Shown here one piece after another: positions 33,487 through 44,300 of a DNA stretch of 64,000 bases. The notes below the pieces were generated by a model, which was given only the letters and a program-made list of their open reading frames with translations, searched no databases and had not been told where the DNA came from. Position numbers and translations under genes: made by a program. Position 1 is the stretch's first letter. Each line of letters opens with the position of its first letter. The DNA is from Effrenium voratum (Eukaryota > Sar > Dinophyceae > Suessiales > Symbiodiniaceae), in assembly GCA_963377175.1 (NCBI GenBank), contig CAUJNA010003740.1:285208-349207 (forward strand). Reading direction: 5' to 3'.

Positions 33487-34477
33487 CGCTCGGAGCAAAA
33501 GGGAAGCCTACACTTTGAGGGAAGCCCCTCACGAGGTCCTTGGCGAACTTGATTTGATCCCTCAGGGCAAGCCTTCGGGGGGTACGTAGGGACTGCCCGT
33601 GGGGACCTAGAGGGCTAGAATCGAGCGGGCCCCGTGAAGGTATCTGTTTTCAGTTTTCAGGGGTTAACAGGAAACCATGAACATCAAAATGAGATTAGCT
33701 CCAGTATGAGTTTTTCCTAATTTTTGTTGCTAGACGTATTGCTTTTGTCCGGACCCTGAAGAGTGGTACAATAATTGCGTGTTCTTCCGTAATTTACCTG
33801 AACTCCAGCCCCTTTTACAGTATTTGGAACCATGTGTTTGCAAGAATCAATGGCTCATCACGATGATGTTTCAACCACCCCAGAAAGGGCAATCGAGTCC
33901 GAGCCCCGCCCAGTTTTTGTCGGCAGTGTCAACTGCTTCACATCACCTCTTCAACCCTTGCAGTTGGATTTTGCTTGGACCGTACTTAGGATGTAGCAGT
34001 CGCAAAGGGTAGTGCTGATAAGATCCAGATTTGGGGGCAGCACCAGAATAGCTTGCTTTTGAGGACCCAGAAGCCTCCTCGCAAGAAGGGCCCTGCATCT
34101 TGAACAAGAGGCCTCCGTAACCTTCGGCAAACAAACTGCGTTCACATATTATACTGTGTATATCTACGAGTGTGCATGGCAAGTCCTGCTGTGACAGGCA
34201 AACAATGTGCTATTCAAAGAGTGTGCGCCAACCCGTCTTGAATCTGTTCGGGATGCATGAAAACAATGTGGACCAACTGAAACTGCCAATCTCTGCGCGA
34301 AAACCATGGTGCCCATTTGTTTACCGCAACCCAGGGGTTCCGGCTGGGGAAATCAACCGCCTCTGAAATTAAGCGTACTCGAAACGAATCGCTCACCGAG
34401 GCGGCGGCAAAAGCGACAAGGCTTCCCGCCAGAGTCGCTGGCGAGAGAGGGATCCAACCTCAGGATGTGAGGTGATA

Positions 34478-34698
34478 CTGTGGTCGAAATCCATTTCGCG
34501 CCACTTTGAACCCATGGATGAAACCATTGCTTGTACCTGGGGTCTCCATGACCCTTAAAAATGATTGGTCATCACCCAAAATAATGGGCTCATTGACCCA
34601 TTTTTAAAGGGTCATGGAGACTCCAGGTAGGAATTTACAGGAGAATCGACTCATTCCAGGGTTTCTCGGGTGGTGCGAAATGGATTTCGTCCATCCAG
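34478..34698. mobile_element. MITE-like element, family B copy carrying an insertion
   Basis: Outer arms CTGTGGTCGAAATCCATTTC and GAAATGGATTTCGTCCATCC belong to family B. The element is interrupted by a second element at 34534-34629. Without it the copy would be about 125 bp, the usual length. Confidence 0.82.
34534..34629. mobile_element. Inverted-repeat element nested in the family B copy
   Basis: TACCTGGGGTCTCCATGACC and GGTCATGGAGACTCCAGGTA are its 20 bp ends, with one mismatch. The 96 bp element continues as an imperfect hairpin through TTAAAAATGA and CATTTTTAA. It is younger than its host copy. Confidence 0.82.
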
Positions 34699-34701
34699 TA
34701 C

Positions 34702-34782
34702 CTCGGAAGAAGTTCAACAGCTTCTAATGCAAACGACCCCTCCGGGTCCAATGCTGCGTCAGGAGACTGGTACCTGTCTTTG
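34702..34782 (-). CDS. Exon-like segment next to a MITE
   Basis: The acceptor is GTGCTCAG before CAAAG; the donor is CTTCCGAG before GTACTGG. It reads KDRYQSPDAALDPEGSFAL then EAVELLP. The family B element starts only a few bases into the predicted intron (34698). Unknown protein, probably part of the gene ending at 31,055. Confidence 0.33.
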
Positions 34783-35377
34783 CTGAGCACGGAAAATGAG
34801 TGTATCGTGTTGCAACAAGTCACATCGAATGAGACCTCATTACAATCAGTCGAGCCTATCCAAGGAAGCAGCAACCTCCTAGTATCAACTCAGATGAACT
34901 CCACAAGTGCAGGATCAATCCATTTTGGGGGATTCTCGACTTGTATGGCCATATGTTTAAACATTCCAAACTGGTAACAGATGAGATATCAATATCGCCT
35001 GAAACCAATAGAAAGACGCCTGATTGCAATCACTTACGTAAGTTACTCACTTGTGCAGTGGCCGTTGTGTTGGTTTTGTTCTCACCAATCGACTAAAAGG
35101 ACAACCAGGTAGCTCCAATGTTGGACTCGGGACAAGGCGGAATTGAGCAGAATGCCCTTCAAGCTCCAGCAGCATTTGCCGGACCCAGGACACCCTTTGA
35201 GGACAAAACTGTCCAACCCGCCCCCCCCCCGGCCCCACCCTCCTATCTCTCCGCCCAAAGGAGATCACTTGAGAAATCATGTGATAGCCGTGCAGTAATA
35301 CGTTCAAATGGATTGCGGTTGGCTTCCCTTTGGCCCCAAGGCTTCTTTTTGGCTGCCCGTTTTCGGATCCCCCGCTA

Positions 35378-35472
35378 AAAGTGACTAACTTTTAGTGGGT
35401 TAAATGGAAACTGCCACCAAACCCTAAAAGCATCTGAAAAGCTAAGGAACCGGATGGCTGGGAACCACCAAG
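35378..35472. repeat. Family J-related repeat, second copy
   Basis: Matches 385-478 over most of its length (AGTGGGTTAAATGGAA, GGATGGCTGGGAACCACCAA). The GC-rich patch to its right (35473-35600) is open on the minus strand without a recognised motif. Confidence 0.7.
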
Positions 35473-35970
35473 CTTCCTTTTGAGTGCCTTGCGGGCGCCA
35501 CTTCTGGGTACTCGCCGCCCGAGGCCGGCGCCACCACATTGTAGGCGGCCACGTGGGTGGTGCCTGGCAGCCCCCCAAATGAGGCTGTCCCGCCCGGCCA
35601 AAAACAAACAGACCAAAAAGGTGCCCAAAAGTAGCACCCAAGAAAGGGGCTGCACTTTTGTTCTCAAAAGGAATTTCAGGGAAATGGGCAGGCAAGGTTC
35701 ATGAGTGCCCCTTTACTTCAGTTTGGTTTGACTAGTTTCAACTTGCTTTAGATCAGATTCCAGGCAGCCTTTTCTTCCAAAAGGACACCTGAGGGACTGT
35801 CCTTCTGCCACCTTTGTCGGCCACTCCATGAACAGCTCATGATCCACACTGTCCCAACGTCAAATATTTTTGCGTTCTCAAATGGAAATCACCGGGCGGC
35901 ACAGGCGTATGCCACCTCCGAACACACACCCGAATCCCGAATCCCGAACGCGCGCGAACGCCCACTCGGC

Positions 35971-36009
35971 CTCGCAAAAGCTCCAAGGCCGACTGCCAGT
36001 GGCAGGAAC
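35971..36009 (-). CDS. Isolated PPR exon, second helix
   Basis: Reads SCHWQSALELLR with acceptor GGGCTGAG before GTTCC and GC donor (TTGCGAG before GCCGAG). The motif is clear, but it lies upstream of the terminal exon at 31,055, so it belongs to a different gene from the main PPR series, or to a fragment. Confidence 0.5.
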
Positions 36010-36351
36010 CTCAGCCCAGTCGCTCTGCTTCGATCCCTTTGGCCAGCGAAAATTGCTCATGGCGATGTGCGTGGCGTGATTCGACGAGGCTTTTTCTTCG
36101 GGGAAATCCCATCAAAGCTGAAGCCCCAGGAAACCCCCCGTTCCGAAACATATCATTTTCAGGGACTGCCTTTAAGGGAAACCAAATGAAAACTGAAGCC
36201 CAACAAATCCCACTTCGATGCAAATTGGCAAGCTCGAAATTCCCCACACTCTTGTCAGGACGCAGAAATACGGAGCCTCCACGCCCTGAGTGCTTGGCCA
36301 CCCTCCTTTGCAATGTGCGAACAAGGTGTGTTTAACCAGAGCTTGCGCAAA

Positions 36352-36475
36352 CATGGCCAGGGGTCGAAACCCAAATCGTACCCCCAGTGAACATCCCAAT
36401 CCCACGTAAAAAATAGGCCAAATTGGGTGGTGCACCTATCCCAAAATGGTAGAGTTGGTTCTGAACCATGGCCAC
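36352..36475. mobile_element. MITE-like element, family H copy
   Basis: Shares AAATCGTACCCCCAGTG, ACATCCCAATCCC and TGGGTGGTGCACCTA with the copy at 60226. Ends resemble CATGGCCAGGGGTCG and its complement. Confidence 0.78.
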
Positions 36476-36479
36476 ATCT

Positions 36480-38370
36480 TTGCCAGGCTTGGACGCCAAG
36501 CATCCAGGTCGTGTATGTGGTCTGGTCAAAGAAGAATGTTGAAGTGTCTTCTGTGGGTATCCCTCAAACAAGGACCTTAATTAAGGAGTTGGCCGTTGAA
36601 GCCACAGGTTGCCAGGAGCTGTGGACACCCACCGGTCCAGCTTCAAAGGCTCCGGCGCAGCTCTTTCAACGACTCGCCAGATCTCAGATCTGGCACCTGC
36701 GGTGCAAACGTTGGTCTAACGAAACTAGAACATTGGCCGACAATTATCCTCGAGAATGAGCTAGCAGCCAGCCTCTAGTTGCGCCCCAATGGCAAATGTA
36801 TAGAGAAACCTCCTACTATGCCCCCAAGACTCCGTTCCAGTGGGCTTCTGTAGGTGTTAGCGTGGCAAGCTGTTTCCGCCCCCTGACAGAGGGGTCGTGT
36901 TGCTTGCCCTGCACCTGCACCTGCAACTTCAGGGGCGTCGAAAGGCTGTGTTTGTCCCGCTAGCAAAGAGGGAAGTCTCAACCCAAGTTGCCGCCAAAGC
37001 TAAGGTGTTTACTTGGCTCTGAACAAGCACAGCGCAACTTGCTTGTTTGGTGATTGTGACAAAGGTTGGTCCAGTGAGCCAAAGAAAAACTGGAACACTC
37101 TCTTCACCAAATCTCAGTGGGAAAGAAAAGCGCTGTTTTTTTGCTTGACCTCCTTGACAATAGTGGTACAAAGGTCAAGCCAACGGACTTGTAGAGCAAA
37201 CCAACGGATCAAAAGGTGGGAGCCAGCCACACAAAAACACACACGCAAAAAGACAAAAAAACAAAGATGTAGTCAGAGCCTCAAGGATGCAATACAGAAT
37301 ATCCAAAAATGTTCACTTTGTCTGGTCGTCCTAGCAAAGGATAATATATGGCAACTCCAAATCACAGCAAAGCGGGGTTCAAATGGCTTGGACACACGCT
37401 CAAGTATGTTCTCCTTTCCAAGCTGAGCGGATTGGATTTGTAGGAGAAAGACAACAGCCAATCCGTTTGCATCAGGCGTCTTGTGTTGACTGGGTCAGGT
37501 GATGCTATGAATTTCGAGTTCAACCCTAAACCGAAAGCCCGAACAAATACCACAAAATAAAGACAACACATACACGGCCAAACACACAGAGAGATGCGTG
37601 TTGGACAGTCACAGTTTGTTAAACCAACAAAATGTGTCCTCTGCTAGCACATAATCTGGAAGCAAGGGTTGCAAGTACGTGTTGCCTGGAAATAGGTGCG
37701 ACACGCTTGAAGGCGAATGACTCTGCGCAGCCTTTTTGCAAAGGGTCGAAAAGGGTGACTGTTTTGCCAACGAGTTAGAATTGGCCTAAGACAAGTTGAG
37801 CCGAAAACAGCTCACTGCTCACTTAGACTTGGCAAACAAAAAGATGCCTTCCACTACCTTCGAAACGATGTGGTGCAGAAACCTCACCCTGGCTAAAGAG
37901 TGGGTTTGATACTCGATTTTTTGTCTGGGATGTAACGTTGACCCTAATATTGATCAACCCCAGTTTCCAAGATTCACCAAGGGAACCATAGGCTACAGGC
38001 TCCCTACCGATGCTCGCTGCGCCTTAGGTGAAGCATTCATCCGAGAGATCCCATGGCCATGGCAACTATGCACCCGGTGCAAAACACCATAGACGCCCAA
38101 ATGAGTACACAAAGAGTATCTCAAAATACGTAGGGAGGCACCGTATGTGAGTAAGTCATTCTTGGGATCTAATAGGTAAGCGATGACATGAACTGCATGA
38201 ATCCTGGAGGTTAAGTAGTTCTTGGGATGTGTGGCTGTTGTTGGTGAGTCACTCGCACATTCTGTGTGCGTTGCGTGTCTGATACTGGCATGCCATTGTC
38301 CCGCTTCTCGCCGGTTGTGATTTCTCAGAATTTATTCTGCATACCTCGCCTGCATCTCCTGCGCTCTGGT
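36480..38370. other. No supportable gene
   Basis: A GC-rich patch at 36590-36715 is open on both strands without a family match. The rest is intergenic or intronic sequence with a purine-rich stretch at 37220-37265 and a family D fragment near 37935. Confidence 0.5.
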
Positions 38371-38377
38371 TCCCGAC

Positions 38378-38561
38378 ATGTCCCACCCTGTTCCCCCTAG
38401 CGGGCAATACGGAGCGATGCAAAGTGATGCGGGCAGAGTGTCGTTTTCAGGTTTTCAGCCGACTTCTTGGCGACCAGCAAGGATTTCCCCCACCCCAAAA
38501 AGCCGCTGTCTCCATCAACTAGCGTCCCATCTCTCCCAGCCCCTCACTACTAGCAGGGGCC
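38378..38561 (+). CDS. Possible first exon, plus strand
   Basis: ATG-started frame MSHPVPPSGQYGAMQSDAG, serine/proline-rich, ending at a CCAG before GTTGAA donor. An AG preceded by a T/C-rich run lies at about 38330. The composition is also consistent with non-coding GC-rich DNA, so this is weak. Confidence 0.2.
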
Positions 38562-39059
38562 AGGTTGAATGATCTGAAGGAAGGCAATGGTTCAGTTGGT
38601 CAAGGCTTCAAACGATCGAAAACACCATGTCTTTGGACCCATCCACAGAAAGGATCCATGGTTTGTGTGGGGGTTGGGTAGGTTCAGATTTGGCTTCAGG
38701 CTGGTTTAGTTGTGGCTTAAGGCTTAAGGCGGGTTTAGTGTTGATTTACGGTGGGCTTTTGTGGTGATTTGGGGCACCACCTGCCAAACCTAAAAATCAG
38801 CTCCGGGTCCTGCACACTGGAAAAGGCCAACAAGAAAGTATCCACTCAGATCCAACTTGCGCAATCTGTTGTGACAATGTGTGACAATAGACGCATTGCC
38901 AGTGTGAACGGGCGACTTGACGCGCGTGCTCGCATTTGTACGTGCCCATTTGCACGTGACACGTGAAACACCAGCCACCTGGCATCCAACCAGCGAAAAG
39001 CTCAAACGGCTTGATTGAACCTTGCAGCATTCGGCTCAGGGTCTCTGCATTGATTAATG

Positions 39060-39310
39060 CAAACATCTACTAGAACTCCGTGACCCAAAAATAAGTCCAA
39101 GTTGGGGCCTTCCATCATGCTTCTTTGCCCTCGTTCGGCATCTCCATAAACAACTGGGGGCTTAGGTGGCCGGTCACTTTCTGGCATGCTGTGGGTGAAA
39201 GCAGGGTGAGACGCCCCGTATTCTACGCAGCTGCCAAAGCTCGCGCTTGAAGGCCGACCGTAGGCTTGAGCCTTTTTGTCACCCAAGGGGCCTATGTCAC
39301 CTCTTGTCAT
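39060..39310 (-). CDS. Possible exon, disordered unknown protein
   Basis: A long minus frame includes DIGPLGDKKAQAYGRPSSAS, FGSCVEYGASHPAFTHSM and PPVVYGDAERGQRSMMEGPN. An AG before GTGACA acceptor lies at its start. It reads as low-hydrophobicity protein. No family. Possibly in the same gene as 34.7 and 31.1 kb. Confidence 0.33.
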
Positions 39311-39350
39311 TCTCGGCGTCTGGCATCTCTTGAGCTAAACGCTACAATCA

Positions 39351-39453
39351 TAGGCGGCCTTTGGGAAAAATAGATGGCCATGGTAAATGGAATAAACCTC
39401 ATCTAAACCAGGGCCCTCTATTTTCTAAGCAAACCAACCAAAAAGGACACCTA
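39351..39453. mobile_element. MITE-like element, family F copy 2
   Basis: AATAGATGGCCATGGTAAAT and ACCAGGGCCCTCTATTTT match the arms of the copy at 28240. The right tip GGACACCTA is intact, the left degenerate. Confidence 0.76.
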
Positions 39454-41272
39454 TGGCTATAATATGCCAAACGGTGTTGATGGAACTTGAGGCCAAATGA
39501 CTACATTTTTCCGCCGCGAGCTCGGCAGCCGCTAGGCTGGAGTTGCAATAAGTGAGCGGCAGATCCGCAGCGAAGCAGCTGGGCCTGCGCAGAGGTTGGA
39601 GTCTGTGAATGTCCTACCTGCTCACATTAACCCTCGACCTATATCCTCAGGTCTTGGCATCTTGTAAATCCCGGACTTGCAATCAGACCTGACTTTTTCG
39701 AAAGCTGATATGCATTTGTGTTGCGATGACTTAACATATGTTGCTTGAGTCTCCCAAAGGTCAAAAGGTCGGGTTTAGTGCCACTAAGTCACCCGAGCCG
39801 TTCCCTTTATCACACTAAAAAACATTTTGCATTGAAGGGAAAACCCTTCAAGTGGCCATGAAATTGCAATGGTTGGTGTGTGCAAAAATCGAAAATATAA
39901 CGGGGCCCTGGACAGGGCCAGGGTTTGGGGCCGCGCTGCGGAATTCAGCTCTGCAAACCTTGCTCAGTGGCCCTTTTTCTTAGTTGCCTGTAAAGAATGG
40001 TGGAAACTCTGAACAAATCTGAAAGAGCAAAATGCTCAAAGCACTCCTGACACAACTGAATTTGCTCCCTTCTCATTTACACTACTCGGGGGTCGACAAG
40101 AATAAAGAGTCAAAATCATCTGGCGAGTTGAATGTGGGATGCGTTCAAGTGGGCGTACCGGAGTATTCTTTCGTGTTTTGTGCATTGAACAGAACAAAGA
40201 CTGCAGTCGCACGGATTTGAGGTTCACCACGGGACGGCTTGAGCGGTCATGGTGGTACCTGGGGGGATTTAAACCCGCCCAGCTTGGGTGGTGCGACCAG
40301 GTCTTGTACTATCCGAGCAACTAACCGTTACTCCATACCATTGCCTAGAACAAGGACTGCAAACATGCCACGGGCCCAGAACCCACCGCACAAGATAGCG
40401 AGGCATCGATCGGCTCAGTGCCTTGGAATATGGCCATTCCGACCACGCGAGTCACCTCGGCGGAACAAGGGAAAACAATAGGTGTTGCGGCCTTCCCTCG
40501 CTGTTTGGCTGCTTGGACCCACCGTTGTCCGCGTGCGCCGTAGATCTGTTTGGCTCGCGGTCCATGTCCAAAGAAAACAGCTTTACTAGACAGGGCTGGT
40601 CACTGGCACTCTGCAAATGCACCAAACAAAGTCTTGGCTGGTTAGCGGGAACTGCACATCTTGGTTTAGGGTCAAACCAAAGAGCAAACAAGTGAAGTGG
40701 AAGGATGCTTTAAAAGTGAAACCTACCCAACAGAAGCGGGAGGGGGGAGGCACGATCACTCTGCACGTCTGGGATGCTATTTGTTCGAGTTGGTGGCAAC
40801 GGATTCTGAGGACTTTTAGTCTTCAACAATTCCAGCTGGAAATGCTATATTTCGATTTGGATGCGTCTGGACAAAAGATTGAACTGAACCACTTGCCTGC
40901 AAAGCCTTTCCCCTTTGACATAAAAGCCTATTCCCAGGCAATTTGCGGCGGGCCAAATTTCCACCCAGCGCTAGATCAATCATTGTCAATATTCCAAGTT
41001 GCGTCCAGGATAAAAAGTGGTTTACTGCAAGCTTGGGAAGAGGTAGAAACGGCTCATGCAAAGAGCTAGCTAGTTTCGGATTGAAACTTTTGTCTTGAGA
41101 AAGTACTTGCTACTTGCACTCTGACAGTTTCAGTCGCGTAAGTTCAAATCTTTCGAGGTGGCGTTGGGTAGATTTCGTGGGACTTCTTGGGCCTCGTGCT
41201 TGAAGTCCTTCCTTGAATTGACAGCCAAAAGGCGGTCTCCGGTTTCGGGCGCTCTCCGGTTTTGGTTCTCTC

Positions 41273-41335
41273 TCAAGGCCCCCGCAGCTGCTCCTTCACC
41301 TCGGCCTCCAGCTTCTGGTACGAGGCTTCGGCAAT
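41273..41335 (-). CDS. DNAI3: DNAI3-like terminal exon
   Basis: Twenty codons plus TGA: IAEASYQKLEAEVKEQLRGP. The acceptor is GGGCCCAG before ATTGCC. It joins in phase 0 to 44285-44344. Coiled-coil tail with strong G/C third positions, ending the protein where the family normally ends within a few residues of the YxxLE segment. Confidence 0.72.
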   Translation of the reverse strand: MAEASYQKLEAEVKEQLRGP

Positions 41336-44300
41336 CTGGGCCCGGGATGTGGCGAAAGGGCGCCAGAAAATGGCGGTTCTCCTGTTGGCTTCCCTTTCCA
41401 AGGTGACAAGGGTGCCTTAAAAAACAAAACACATGCATGGAGCTGAAACAACGGGAATTGAACAAAAAGTGAAACCCTCTCCCTGATTGATTGGGGCTGG
41501 GCCGAGGACAGGGTTGGATACATCAACTTCCACGCAATGCAGCAACATCCTCAGAACCCACCAAGAAGTTGGTCAAGGTGTGTGTGTGTGTGTGCGTGTG
41601 TGTGCGCGCGTGTGCGTGTGCGTGTGTCTGCTTGTTGTTGATGGCACTCGTCTCGGTTGATTTGAAGGAAAACCCAAAGGAATCCTACCAGTGGCCGGTC
41701 CGAAGATCCATGTTGGGATTGCGCCACTCGGTGTTTGGCACAGTTTGCTTTGTTCGCCTAGTGGATGGAAGCAAACAAAGGTGGGACTCCGCCTCGCCCG
41801 AATGCCCGTTGTAACTTGTAGGGCCTACCTTTGCCCCCCCTCCCCCCCGAAACCTTGGAAACTATAAGAATGTTGCTGGGTGATGGTGTAGATGTGTTTC
41901 TTTTGAAGTGGGAAAAAACTCTTTCCGCGAGAGCTAAAAGGTTCACTGTGAGCCATACTCTGCTTCGACCCCCCAGGAAACGATTGGCAATGTGAAAGCT
42001 GGACCTCAGAACTTGGAACACTTGGCTTGTCCATGAGAAGGACATGTTTACACCTACATGTGTACGCACATGTGTATATATATATATATACAGGTTGCTG
42101 CAGGTTCTAGGTCCCCCCCACTCCCCACGGATGGTCATGGTACCCCCGCCCCAGCCTGTGGAGTGTGTGGTTGAGGGGTGCTGGGCCCGTGGGATGCTGA
42201 GCGGGATGAGAACGCTGGGTGGGGGGTGTCTAGTGACCCTGGTACCTGGAACATGGATATGCATTCATGTATTGTATGCTAAAATGATAAATGTATACAT
42301 ACACACGTCTATACCTACACCTATTTATACACACGTTTATACCTACACCTATTTATACAGACGTTTATACCTACACCTATTTATACTCACGGCTATACCT
42401 ACACCCATTTATACACACGGGACGTTTATGCCTGCACCCACTTAACGCACAGTGCACGACATGCCAATTAACAAGTCGCACAAACAATGTACGACAGCCA
42501 ATGAACAAGTCGTAAGCACTTGCCTACATACTACCCATTCTCATCTGATCTGTTCACGGTGTCTTGGTCGCCGCAAAACCTTTCTAAGCGTGGGGCTGCA
42601 TCCTCCTTGTCAAGATCCTCTGTCTTGTCCTAGCGCGCTCATGTCATGCTCGCACCAAGCGTTGATCCCGAGCAAGCAGTGTTGTTACCCGTAATGCACA
42701 TGATCAAATGTGTGAACCCCTGCTGTTTCCTGTGGCTGCTTTAGTGATTCCCCCAAGTGACTTCAAAGTTGACAATGCCGAGCTCAACAAATAGCAGGAA
42801 AAAGAGTGTATCCACAACCGTCGAGTCGCAAGCAAGAACTGGCGATTTAGAACCCAGCAAGAGAAAACAACACGGAATGGGGGTGGGTACAAAGTAATTG
42901 GGAAACACAACGAAAAGGACCTGCTCGCTTTCGGCCTTGCTAAATATAAACAACAATCATACCGGTCACAACTAGGTCTTCTTGGAGGACCAGGGACAAA
43001 CATGAAACGCCAAGTCAACACAAAGAAAATGGTGTGTGTGTGTGTGTCAACAACAACCCTACACAAACAACAAACAATCCTGAAGAATACATACCCTAGG
43101 TCCTCCAGTAGAGAGTTTAGAATACGGGTACCCTGTTTTCTGTATTCTATTTGAGTAGGGGAACCCTCCAAACCAAAAAAGTTACGGTAAGAGTTGGCAC
43201 CAATTGCTGGGGGACCTAGTACCTAAAAATATCCTAACTCGGACGTCTCTCGCTCTTAGCGGATTCCTTGGCCGTCTCGTCCTGCGCCATGGCCGCCTGA
43301 CAGGCTGACAGAGGCTGGCCTTCGGCTCAGATATCATGTGGCCGTGGGTCCAAAAATAGGTACTCGTTTTGGGAAGCCTGTTAAATAAAACCAAAGACTA
43401 AAACCTGTCCCCTGGTGGTTTAATTTTGACCCACAGCCATGTATCTATCGGTGCGTGTATGGCATGTACAAAAAAAGGGAGCTGCTGTCACATCCTTGAA
43501 GGGACCCCTTTGGACAAAAATAGGTGTAACACCAAAACTTCCAACGAGGCTGTTTAGGTCTGTGCAATGTTCAGGTGTGCACAGGCAAACCCGTTCAATA
43601 TTGTTGTACATTCAGTAATCTTAAGCAACTCGTCAAGCTGAAACAAGTGACCTCAATTTGAGACGTTATGATCAAGCCAAAACCTATCTTAGGTCACAAT
43701 TTGACTTGCACAAACAGGTAAATAGACTCTGATGGTTTGGTACTCGCAGCTTTGACTCAATATTTGATGTTTATGCCCAGTTATTGGAAGCCACATGCCT
43801 CCTCCCCAAACCTTCCTGCCAAAGAAAACCAAAATGATACTGTTGAAACGACAGGGGTTTAAACATAAGCATGTTGAAGCAAGGGGCAACCCCGGTTGAG
43901 AATGACCTTCAAGCGCCAATCCAGATTTGAGTTCAACTTTGGCCCACACGTTGGTTCTTCCCCAACCTTCGTGGAGGGTAACCCCCTTTCTCGGGGAAAG
44001 GGAACCAAAAGAGAACCAAGGAAACCAGAAGGAAGGCACCAAAGGAAACCAGAAGGACACCATAAGGAAACCATAAGGAAACCATAAGGAAACCATAAGG
44101 AAACCATAAGGAAAGCACAAGGAAACCATGAGGAAACCAGAAGGAAACCATAAGGAAAGAATAAGGAAAGAATAAGGAAAGAATAAGGAAAGAATAAGGA
44201 AAGAATAAGGAAAGCATAGGGAAAGCCTCAGCTTCCTTATTTGGAAGGCAACGGGCGTCTCGGGGAGCCAACTGACCATTCGACCTTCTCCATCTGCTCC

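Noticed and set aside
40617..41069. 150-codon plus-strand ORF
   Set aside because: No motif, weak third-position bias, and a length expected by chance in this window.
43689..44279. 196-codon open frame rich in F, L, S and Y
   Set aside because: It is the minus-strand translation of the 11 bp minisatellite plus flanks; the frame stays open because the unit lacks stops.
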